From Balneolia bacterium (GTDB lineage Bacteria; Bacteroidota; Rhodothermia; Balneolales; Cyclonatronaceae): a stretch of DNA of 15,471 bases. This document shows positions 7,874 to 13,890 of the stretch, in pieces. The stretch covers positions 1 through 15,471 of the forward strand of contig PXDL01000523.1 in NCBI GenBank assembly GCA_003566395.1, given 5' to 3'. How positions within the stretch are numbered: the stretch's first letter is position 1; the number at the start of each line of letters is the position of its first letter. The notes beneath the pieces were generated by a model, which made no database searches, had not been told where the DNA came from, and saw nothing but the letters and a program-made list of their open reading frames with translations. A program made the translations under genes and the position numbers.

Positions 7874-8338
7874 TCAGCGCTCTTGTCGTTCACGACCTAA
7901 TCTCCTGCGCTGCTGCTGATTGGCTTCCCTTGAATACAGCGAATCCCAGAGGGCCATCTGACGCTCATCAAGCAGCGTTTGAAGTTCGCTGTGGAATTGT
8001 TCGTGATGCTCCGCCATATCCCGTCTGAACTGCTCTCTTGATTCCTGCATGAGAAGGCGCCTTTCTTCCCGGTTTTCCCGGATAAGGATAAAAAGGCTGT
8101 CGGCTTTCTCATCATCCAGGCCGAGCTGTTCTTTCATGTGCTGCCGTATGCGATCCGCGCGCCGCTCCCCTTCCCCACGCTCCAAAGCAGGTCCGTTTTC
8201 AACCCGGTGGCGTTCGGTTACAGCTGTTTCATCTTTTTGCGAAGCGCCCCAGGATTGCGAAGCGATCCAGAAACCGGCCCCGAGGCCGATAATAAATACG
8301 GAAATCAAAGCTATGGTGAGGCGAAGGTTATTCTTCAT
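7874..8338 (-). CDS. Membrane-anchored Spy/CpxP-like protein, putative sensor
   Basis: From ATG 8338 the 154-residue protein has an N-terminal helix (about 7-27, LTIALISVFIIGLGAGFWIA) that would anchor it with the rest in the periplasm. The remainder is a highly charged alpha-helical domain with two LTxxQ-like positions of the Spy/CpxP family: QLGLDDEKAD near 71-80 and LLDERQ at 122-127. A His cluster (H111, H112, H116) lies between them. This layout resembles periplasmic metal or stress sensors such as CnrX, and also Spy/CpxP chaperones; metal binding is inference. The frame opens 11 codons earlier, but 8338 gives a normal anchor. The start overlaps the anti-sigma gene by 11 nt, which implies coupling and suggests it senses a signal for that pair. 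Confidence 0.8.
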   Translation of the reverse strand: MKNNLRLTIALISVFIIGLGAGFWIASQSWGASQKDETAVTERHRVENGPALERGEGERRADRIRQHMKEQLGLDDEKADSLFILIRENREERRLLMQESREQFRRDMAEHHEQFHSELQTLLDERQMALWDSLYSREANQQQRRRLGRERQER

Positions 8339-8795
8339 GGTCGGAAAGTGATTCAGGTCCGGTAAAAACAAATTGATCTACGAGCAGATACTGCTCTTCA
8401 TAAAAAGCCTGCTGCTGATCGGAGCTGTAAACCCATTCGGCAATCTGGTCGGGAGTATAGCTGTGCCCGGCCGGCCGATCCATATACAGGCCCGTAAATG
8501 CAATTACCAGTAAGGCGGCGGCGGCCAGGGTTCCTGTAAGCCGGCTCCATACGCGGTCGTTACGGTGGTCTTGAAGGGCGTTGTGTATCACTGAAAGCTT
8601 GTCATCGGAGGCCGGTTCAAGCGGGAACGCCTGCTCAAGTTCGTCCCTGACCGGTAAACCGGTTCGTAAAAGCTCCCAGTCGTCTTTCAGGTCGGGAAAA
8701 GCTTTCAGGCGAAGCAGAAGTTTTTGCTCCTCTTCCCGGCTGAAGCCCGAGTCGAGCATGTCTGCCATTTCCTGTTCGAGTTGTTCACGTTTCAT
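8328..8795 (-). CDS. Putative membrane-bound anti-sigma factor
   Basis: The 155-residue protein has an N-terminal cytoplasmic helical region (1-85), one transmembrane helix (about 86-105, LTGTLAAAALLVIAFTGLYM), and a periplasmic tail of about 50 residues rich in Gln, Tyr and acidic residues. It lies immediately after an ECF sigma gene and overlaps it by 11 nt, the usual place for a cognate anti-sigma factor. No His-x3-Cys-x2-Cys zinc motif is present, and there are no cysteines at all, so it is not a classical ZAS-domain protein. Its identity rests on position, topology and size, not on a recognised domain. The cytoplasmic part would hold the sigma factor at the membrane until a periplasmic signal releases it. 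Confidence 0.78.
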   Translation of the reverse strand: MKREQLEQEMADMLDSGFSREEEQKLLLRLKAFPDLKDDWELLRTGLPVRDELEQAFPLEPASDDKLSVIHNALQDHRNDRVWSRLTGTLAAAALLVIAFTGLYMDRPAGHSYTPDQIAEWVYSSDQQQAFYEEQYLLVDQFVFTGPESLSDHEE

Positions 8796-9315
8796 GTTCG
8801 TAACCGGCTTTAATCAATGCTTGTTTGAGGAGTACCCGGGCCCTGAACAGCCTGCTTTTGACCGTGCCTTGTTGCAAGCCCAGCACCTCGCTTATTTCCT
8901 GGTATGACATTCCTTCCAAATCTTTAAAGATTATCAGTTCGCGATACGTTTCGGGAAGCGACTGAATCGCGTTCCTGAGCATGCTTACGGATTCGCGTTT
9001 TTCGATTTCATCGGATTCGTTTTCCGCAGATGAAGCGAATCCGGAGAAATCTTCCTCTGTTCCTGTTTCATAGCGCCGGCGTGTACGCAGCCTCCGCATG
9101 GCGTCGATACAGGTGTTTCGTGCAATCCTGAACACCCAGGTATAAACCGATGAAGCACCTCCAAAAGCCGTTAAGCTGCTCACCGCTTTCAGAAATGTTT
9201 CCTGTGCGAGATCCTCCGCATCGAGGCCCGTTCCCGCCGTGTAGGCGCGAATCGAGCGCTCGATCCGTGGATAGAGGGTTTCAAGCTGCTGTTGAAGTTC
9301 ATCTTCGCTACGCAA
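8785..9315 (-). CDS. ECF RNA polymerase sigma factor
   Basis: The 176-residue protein is a typical extracytoplasmic-function sigma-70. Region 2 spans about 15-82, with DAEDLAQETFLKA for core binding and VYTWVFRIARNTCIDAMRR for -10 recognition. A variable acidic linker follows. Region 4 spans about 113-167, with the helix-turn-helix MSYQEISEVLGLQQGTVKSR contacting the -35 element. Regions 1.1 and 3 are absent, as expected. The start is TTG; the frame closes upstream at a TGA without an ATG, and I see no Shine-Dalgarno. The gene follows the double Spy-like gene by 71 nt and overlaps the anti-sigma gene by 11 nt. It probably directs its own operon through the GAAC/CGTC element at 10161-10184. 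Confidence 0.95.
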   Translation of the reverse strand: MRSEDELQQQLETLYPRIERSIRAYTAGTGLDAEDLAQETFLKAVSSLTAFGGASSVYTWVFRIARNTCIDAMRRLRTRRRYETGTEEDFSGFASSAENESDEIEKRESVSMLRNAIQSLPETYRELIIFKDLEGMSYQEISEVLGLQQGTVKSRLFRARVLLKQALIKAGYEHET

Positions 9316-9386
9316 TGCGTTCGCATCATTCTGTGAAAAGGCGGCAGGAAAGTTAAATGCTCAAACCTTCCTTCCGCCCCGACTAA

Positions 9387-10088
9387 TTACTGATTTCCGC
9401 GACCTTTACGCATCCGGTTTAGCCGGGCGTCGCGGACCGGCATCATTTGCGACCACTGTTCCTGCCAGAGCTGAAACTCTTCTTCAGAAAGAACCTGCCG
9501 AATTTCTTCCTGCATCTCGCGCTGCATTTCCATGCGGGTATCGGCCATATCCCGGCGGTTCACGTTTTGATCGGCCTGCATCTGCATTCTGCGATTTTCC
9601 ATCACAGTCTCCCGGTGCTTCTGCACGATGGCTGCAACCCGGTTGGATTTACCCTCATCCAGGCCGATATCGTCTGCCACGAGTTGAACGTAGGCTTCGG
9701 TCATGTAGGTCTGCATTTCATGCCGTTGCTCCATGCGCTCTTCACGCAGGCGGGTGAGTTGTCGCTGCTGCTCCGGGGTAAGAACTTCACGAATTTGCTC
9801 CATCATATCCGTCCGCTGCATCTGCCGCTCATCGCGGACATCAGCCCGTGCTGCCCGGCGGTCCGAACGACTCCGGCGCTCTTGCTGCATTTCACGGCGG
9901 TACTCGGCCCGAATTCGGCCGATCTCCTGCTTCTGTTCTTCGGATAGCCCCAGCTCATTGCCATACACTACGGCAAGTTCATGCATGCCCTGCATACGCG
10001 CATCGGCATTTCCTCGCTGCTGTGCTTCCGCCGTATGCGAAAGCGAAAAAAGCAGCCCTGCTGCAATTAAGATCACTGAAAATTTCAT
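9387..10088 (-). CDS. Secreted Spy/CpxP-like protein with duplicated LTxxQ pair
   Basis: From ATG 10088 the 233-residue protein has a clear signal peptide with probable cleavage after A22 (TAEA|QQ). The mature part is helical, with many Arg, Glu, Gln and Met residues. It contains two copies of the Spy/CpxP layout: GLSEEQ near 47-52 with LTPEQQ at 103-108, and GLDEGK near 142-147 with LSEEEF at 200-205. The spacing within each pair is similar (about 57-59 residues). Ordinary Spy/CpxP proteins of about 140-165 residues have one pair, so this looks like a fused tandem dimer. The family buffers misfolded proteins or metal in the periplasm. A good AGGAG supports this start over one 17 codons upstream. 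It heads the ECF operon and is probably its main effector. Confidence 0.85.
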   Translation of the reverse strand: MKFSVILIAAGLLFSLSHTAEAQQRGNADARMQGMHELAVVYGNELGLSEEQKQEIGRIRAEYRREMQQERRSRSDRRAARADVRDERQMQRTDMMEQIREVLTPEQQRQLTRLREERMEQRHEMQTYMTEAYVQLVADDIGLDEGKSNRVAAIVQKHRETVMENRRMQMQADQNVNRRDMADTRMEMQREMQEEIRQVLSEEEFQLWQEQWSQMMPVRDARLNRMRKGRGNQ

Positions 10089-10094
10089 GATATA

Positions 10095-10099
10095 CTCCT
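10095..10099 (-). promoter_or_regulatory. Strong Shine-Dalgarno for the double Spy-like gene
   Basis: On the - strand AGGAG lies 6 nt before ATG 10088. It decides the start against the ATG at 10139. It is notable because most genes in this window lack a recognisable Shine-Dalgarno, so this gene may be translated strongly. Confidence 0.75.
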
Positions 10100-10160
10100 G
10101 TTTTAAGTTTTGTTTCACGTGCTTCCGAGAAGGTTTCATTAACCGTTCTTTGCTTGGTTA

Positions 10161-10184
10161 GACGCATGAAGACAGTTAACGTTC
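10161..10184 (-). promoter_or_regulatory. Putative ECF-type promoter of the Spy/sigma/anti-sigma operon
   Basis: On the - strand GAAC (10184-10181) is separated by exactly 16 nt from CGTC (10164-10161), which is followed by TAA. GAAC/AAC at -35 with CGTC/CGT at -10 and 16-17 nt between is the common signature of ECF-dependent promoters. Transcription would begin near 10154, giving a leader of about 65 nt before ATG 10088. Its position at the head of an operon containing an ECF sigma gene suggests autoregulation. This is a motif match only. Confidence 0.55.
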
Positions 10185-10458
10185 GCCGATCATTTTTATA
10201 CCGGTCTTTTTCCGTTAAAGCCGGCTTTTCGTCAGGCTGTGCTCGACCGGAGATTTACATGTTCGAATAACCATCTCTGCTGATAACTTGTTTGCTTCAA
10301 AAAAGTTGAAAAAGGTGTATTCTTCCTCCCCGATGCCGAAGGAACAGAGTTTGAGGGGTATCTCAGCCTCTATAAAATCATCGGACTAATGATAAATTAT
10401 AACAATAATAAGGAATTAAGCTCCAATATAAACAGCATCCTATTCGAAAAATTAAATA

Positions 10459-10466
10459 TAGTTTTG
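10459..10466 (+). promoter_or_regulatory. Possible -7 box for the cold-shock gene
   Basis: TAGTTTTG fits TAnnTTTG exactly and lies at the end of an AT-rich patch. It would place the mRNA start near 10473 and give a leader of about 110 nt, in line with the long leaders of cold-shock mRNAs. No clear -33 element is visible, so confidence is low. Confidence 0.33.
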
Positions 10467-10519
10467 AATTAGAGCACCAAAGGGGTAATTTAAGCACGCA
10501 GTTCACGCAAGCGGTTGTT

Positions 10520-10562
10520 TGATGTACAAACATCACTTCGGGAATTGTTCAAAGCAACAATT
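10520..10562 (+). promoter_or_regulatory. Two adjacent hairpins in the cold-shock mRNA leader
   Basis: Hairpin 1 has arms TGATGT (10520-10525) and ACATCA (10530-10535) around a 4-nt loop. Hairpin 2 has arms AATTGTT (10543-10549) and AACAATT (10556-10562) around a 6-nt loop. Both stems are perfect. Hairpin 2 ends 23 nt before the ATG and is AT-rich, so it would be stable mainly in the cold. Role in temperature-dependent stability or translation is inference; a protein operator is also possible. Confidence 0.5.
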
Positions 10563-10585
10563 TAACACAACAAATATATAGTATT

Positions 10586-10798
10586 ATGTCAGCAGAATTA
10601 GTATCCGGCCGCGTTAAGTGGTTTAACGACGACAAAGGTTTCGGATTTATCGAACAAGAAAACGGCCCGGATGTGTTTGTACATCACAGTGCGATCAACG
10701 TAAATGGTTTCAAGTCTCTCAAAGAAGGGCAATATGTTACCATGAACGTAACTGAAAGCCCCAAAGGCTTGCAAGCGGAGAACGTGAGCCCTGAATAA
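10586..10798 (+). CDS. Cold-shock domain protein (CspA family)
   Basis: The 70-residue protein is a single cold-shock (OB-fold) domain of normal length. It has the aromatic strand VKWFNDDKG at 10-18, RNP1 KGFGFI at 17-22 and RNP2 VFVHHSAI at 30-37. The C-terminal strands GLQAENVSPE complete the barrel. Such proteins bind single-stranded RNA and DNA, melt secondary structure and help translation at low temperature or in stationary phase. It is probably monocistronic: a 400-nt gap precedes it with leader hairpins, and a strong terminator follows 25 nt after the stop. No Shine-Dalgarno is seen; the sequence just before the ATG is A/T-rich. Confidence 0.98.
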   Translation: MSAELVSGRVKWFNDDKGFGFIEQENGPDVFVHHSAINVNGFKSLKEGQYVTMNVTESPKGLQAENVSPE

Positions 10799-10823
10799 GG
10801 GGTGTATCCTACCTTCGAATTTT

Positions 10824-10854
10824 AAGCCGGTTCATTTATGAACCGGCTTTTTTT
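10824..10854 (+). terminator. Strong intrinsic terminator after the cold-shock gene
   Basis: A perfect 11-bp GC-rich stem (AAGCCGGTTCA / TGAACCGGCTT) with a TTTA loop is followed by a run of T. It should end the cold-shock transcript. The T-run ends at the base just before the ATG at 10855. Confidence 0.95.
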
Positions 10855-12051
10855 ATGCCTTTTTTTCCCGAAATTACATCTGGAAATTATAACCGAGGTT
10901 TTAGCGTCTTGATTACCGCCTTTTTCATCGCGCTGATGCTCTGCCTGTTCATTCAGCCGCCATCAGCGTTTTCTCAGGACCAGCCAACGTCGAAACCGGA
11001 ACTTTTCGGCGCTGTACGTCCGGTTTTTACCACGCAGCATTTTCGCGACCGCTCGGGCGGTAACGGTTCTGTTTCCGCTATGAATGTACGTATCCATGCC
11101 GGGGCATCATGGCAATTTCATCAGGACTGGCTTTTTCGGGGGCGGATTGCCGGTCGCTATGCAAGCAATCAATCCGAATTCCGGTTTTTCATCCGCGATC
11201 ATACCGGAGGCGGCGGTTCCTACTCGGCGGGCGTTACCACTTTAGACGAATTTTTTCTGCGATGGAAGCCTTCAGAGCGCATCACTCTTCATGCAGGCCG
11301 TTTTCAGGGCCGGTTTCCTCTGGCCGGATTCATCCCTAAAGGCATGGACCGTTATTATTCGGCAAACCTGAGCATCGGCCATACGGACGGCATTTGGATG
11401 ACTTCAGACCTGAGCAGTCGCTATCGCCTCCACTTTATCGCAAGCCACAACGGCACGCGGGGCAGTACACACGCCGCACGGAGTCCGCTTGAATTCAGCC
11501 AATCCCTCAGCCGCATCTCACTATTTGCCAATCTGGAACACCGGAATACATCAGGGCGATGGGTACAACGTGAAATCAGCGTTTCCGTGATTCCACAAAG
11601 TTTTGAGCGAGACGGAAGCTACCACGCTTATACCACTTTTTCGGGTCGTGTCATGATGCGCCTGCCCTTTACGCCACAAAACGGCGAATTCCAGCTGGGT
11701 GGTGAAGTCGCATTCGTGCCGCTCGCCCCTGAAAACGCCGGAGGCATATCCGAAACCCGTACGCTGATCGAAAAAGGAGCGGTGGCATGGCAGGTGTCGG
11801 CTTACGCCAACGACGTGATTAGCGGGCACCGTCTTGGCCTGCTTTACGGTCAGACCGAACCGCAATGGCTGGTTTCATCAAGTTTCTCACCCAACCGCAG
11901 AATGGCTGAAATCCGCTACCGGTACACCATAAACAGCCGCCTGAATTACGAGATGCGCTACCGTATTCAGACTGATCTCTTTAAACCGCCCGCTGCAAGC
12001 AACTCATTGCGCATCAACGATTTTTACGCCCGTTTCACCTATCGTTTTTAG
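10855..12051 (+). CDS. Putative outer-membrane beta-barrel (porin-like) protein
   Basis: The 398-residue protein has an N-terminal hydrophobic export segment (about residues 16-36) and a likely cleavage after AFS near QDQP. The rest alternates polar and hydrophobic residues in short strands rich in aromatic residues, Arg and Gly, as in outer-membrane barrels. It ends in YARFTYRF, with the C-terminal Phe recognised by the BAM machinery. Segments such as LRWKPSERITLHAGRFQGRF are typical of porin-like barrels. I cannot name the family or substrate. The start is doubtful: ATG 10855 abuts a terminator. A TTG at 10909 or ATG 10936 would give a shorter leader, but only 10855 provides a basic residue before the hydrophobic core. 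It converges on the symporter gene and their stop codons overlap. Confidence 0.72.
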   Translation: MPFFPEITSGNYNRGFSVLITAFFIALMLCLFIQPPSAFSQDQPTSKPELFGAVRPVFTTQHFRDRSGGNGSVSAMNVRIHAGASWQFHQDWLFRGRIAGRYASNQSEFRFFIRDHTGGGGSYSAGVTTLDEFFLRWKPSERITLHAGRFQGRFPLAGFIPKGMDRYYSANLSIGHTDGIWMTSDLSSRYRLHFIASHNGTRGSTHAARSPLEFSQSLSRISLFANLEHRNTSGRWVQREISVSVIPQSFERDGSYHAYTTFSGRVMMRLPFTPQNGEFQLGGEVAFVPLAPENAGGISETRTLIEKGAVAWQVSAYANDVISGHRLGLLYGQTEPQWLVSSSFSPNRRMAEIRYRYTINSRLNYEMRYRIQTDLFKPPAASNSLRINDFYARFTYRF

Positions 12052-13517
12052 GATGATGTAAACCGAACCACACGCTCAGGTTCATCGGGCCTGGTAAGTA
12101 AGCTGACGCCTACCAGCAGCAGCACGTTAACAGCCAGCCCGTACACGCCCTCATGAAGAGGCAGTATTTTCAGAGCCGGATAACTCAGAAAGAGCACGTT
12201 TACAGCGATGCCCCCGATCAATCCTGAGAGCGCACCGGCTTTGGTTGCCCGTTTCCAGTAGAACATGGCAAATACCACCGGGAAAATTTGCGCCACCCCG
12301 CCGTAGGATGCCAGCAGAAGCGCCACAAGCGAAATATCGGCCACTACCGCAAAATAGTAAGCAATCAGACCGATCACCAGTACCAGCAGACGAATTAGCA
12401 TTCGCTCGGTGGTATCTTTGAGCGGATTTCGAACCACCTTTGCGATGCCGTCCCGCACACCCACCGAAGCCGCAGAATGTAGTATGGCATCACCCGAAGA
12501 CATGGACGCAGCCAAAGTTCCGGCACAGAAAAGACCGATTACAATGGCCGGAAGTTCGAGCTGCATGAGCATAAACGGCAGGATGCTGTCGGCCGGTTCT
12601 ACGCCCGGATACAGCACAATGGCCGCAAATCCGATCAGCAGTATTGGTATGAGAAAAATCTGAAAGGTCGGATAAAGAACGATACTGAGGCGAAGTGATT
12701 TTTCGCTTTTGGCTGCAAAACTACGCATAAAAAAATGCGGCCAGACCGAAAATCCGATAGCCGATACGACCACTGCCGAGCTGAATCCCCACCAATCCCA
12801 GGGCGTTCCACCGGCGGTAAGACCCGGGGCCTGAAGCATAGCGGTGTGTCCGGCATCCATAATAGCCTGAAACATCGGACCGATACCACCATAAAGCGCA
12901 TTGGGCAGATAAAGCCCGAGAAACCAGGCCAGAACCATCATAAACATCCCCTGAAACGCATTCGACCAGCCCACCCCGAGTACGCCGCTGAAATAGACAT
13001 ACACAAGAACCACCAGATAGGTGATACCCGCCCCGGCCCATTCAGGTATCATGCCCTCCGAAATAACATTCAGTACGTAGCCGGCTCCTTTCATCTGAAG
13101 GGTCAGGTACGGAATAAACACCACCACGCTGAGCACAGATAACAGAACCGACATGGTCTTGCTGTCGAAGCGATCGGCCAGCAGCTCGGCCTGTGTTATG
13201 TATCCGAATTTTTTCCCCAGTCGCCAGGCGCGCGGCCCAAAAAAATAGAGCGGTATGATACCGGTCACACCGTAAGCAATGATATAAAACGCCGCTGAGC
13301 CTCTTGAATATGCCCATCCGGGTCCACCCAGAAAAGCAAAGGATGAAAAGATGGACGCGCCAATCACAAAATAGAGAATGAGCACATTCATGCTCCGGTC
13401 GGCGGCCACGTAGCCGGTAACGCTGCTTGAAATGCGAAGGGCGGGAATGAGGCCTGTGAGCAAGGATATAAACAGGTACATCCCAACAACCAGAAGAATT
13501 ACGCTGCCTGTTTCCAT
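12048..13517 (-). CDS. Sodium:solute symporter family transporter
   Basis: The 489-residue inner-membrane protein has about 13 hydrophobic segments and the SSS (PutP/MctP/YhjB-like) pattern. Recognisable parts are SSFAFLGGPGWAYSRG near 58-73, ITQAELLADRF near 107-117, GVGWSNAFQGMFMM near 181-194 and GTLAASMSSGDAILHSAAS near 333-351. The MSS at 339-341 corresponds to the Met-Ser-Thr sodium-site region of PutP. It would import an organic solute with sodium ions; a carboxylate is a reasonable guess from the DUF3311 partner, but the substrate is not readable. The ATG overlaps the stop of the DUF3311 gene by one base (TGATG), so the two are translationally coupled and probably form one transport unit. 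Confidence 0.95.
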   Translation of the reverse strand: METGSVILLVVGMYLFISLLTGLIPALRISSSVTGYVAADRSMNVLILYFVIGASIFSSFAFLGGPGWAYSRGSAAFYIIAYGVTGIIPLYFFGPRAWRLGKKFGYITQAELLADRFDSKTMSVLLSVLSVVVFIPYLTLQMKGAGYVLNVISEGMIPEWAGAGITYLVVLVYVYFSGVLGVGWSNAFQGMFMMVLAWFLGLYLPNALYGGIGPMFQAIMDAGHTAMLQAPGLTAGGTPWDWWGFSSAVVVSAIGFSVWPHFFMRSFAAKSEKSLRLSIVLYPTFQIFLIPILLIGFAAIVLYPGVEPADSILPFMLMQLELPAIVIGLFCAGTLAASMSSGDAILHSAASVGVRDGIAKVVRNPLKDTTERMLIRLLVLVIGLIAYYFAVVADISLVALLLASYGGVAQIFPVVFAMFYWKRATKAGALSGLIGGIAVNVLFLSYPALKILPLHEGVYGLAVNVLLLVGVSLLTRPDEPERVVRFTSS

Positions 13518-13789
13518 CAGGGTTTGGGGCTTTCAGGAGTGGTTTCATCCGGCCTGTAATCAGTGATGTACAGGAAGACCATTGATGCAAAAGCCAGCAA
13601 GAGGATGAAAATCAGCCAGGCAAAAGAAAGCGGGAAACCGAGGATTAGCGGCTCGGCTGACGAAAATACAGCATACAGCGGCCAGATGACGCCGAGCTGT
13701 ATGAAGGCGACCACAATAAAGAATGCAACTCGATTAGGCGGGATGCGCCGGCCGAAAATCCGTATTCCTCCGGGAGTATGTTCAGGCAT
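13517..13789 (-). CDS. DUF3311 small membrane protein, symporter partner
   Basis: The 90-residue protein has two transmembrane helices (about 22-42 and 53-73) linked by a loop containing EPLILGFPLSFAW, the characteristic DUF3311 block, and ends in YITDYRPDE followed by a polar tail. DUF3311 genes are repeatedly found next to sodium:solute symporters, as in the Bacillus yhjC/yhjB pair. They are thought to assist the transporter, but the mechanism is not established. Here its stop overlaps the symporter start by one base. A 101-nt gap upstream probably holds the promoter of the pair. Confidence 0.88.
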   Translation of the reverse strand: MPEHTPGGIRIFGRRIPPNRVAFFIVVAFIQLGVIWPLYAVFSSAEPLILGFPLSFAWLIFILLLAFASMVFLYITDYRPDETTPESPKP

Positions 13790-13890
13790 ATCAACAAGGT
13801 TAGGTTACCGGGTAAGGCAGATAATAGGCATTTCCGCGGTAACCGGAAATTCAAAATATTTGCACCTTGTTCAGCGTGAAGAACAGAGCG

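Larger units (their letters stand above)
10185..10585. other. Gene-free intergenic region between the ECF operon and the cold-shock gene
   Basis: No convincing gene lies here. From left to right it holds the upstream flank of the ECF promoter, a perfect 12-bp palindrome AAAGCCGGCTTT (10217-10228), a marked AT-rich patch (10381-10470, about 77% A+T), a possible TAnnTTTG -7 box (10459-10466), and two perfect hairpins (10520-10535 and 10543-10562) that would lie in the leader of the cold-shock mRNA. A frame without a good start is open through 10270-10472 but resembles nothing I know. Confidence 0.7.

Noticed and set aside
9447..9947. Open frame of 166 codons on the + strand inside the double Spy-like gene
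   Set aside because: It is antisense to a gene with a signal peptide, strong Shine-Dalgarno and family motifs; the His/Leu-rich translation mirrors the Met/Glu/Arg codons of the real gene.
10389..10472. Small + strand frame of 27 residues (MINYNNNKELSSNINS...) in the AT-rich patch
   Set aside because: It has no Shine-Dalgarno and no family resemblance, overlaps the possible promoter, and has an Asn/Lys/Ile bias explained by AT content. The frame is open further upstream but without a usable start.
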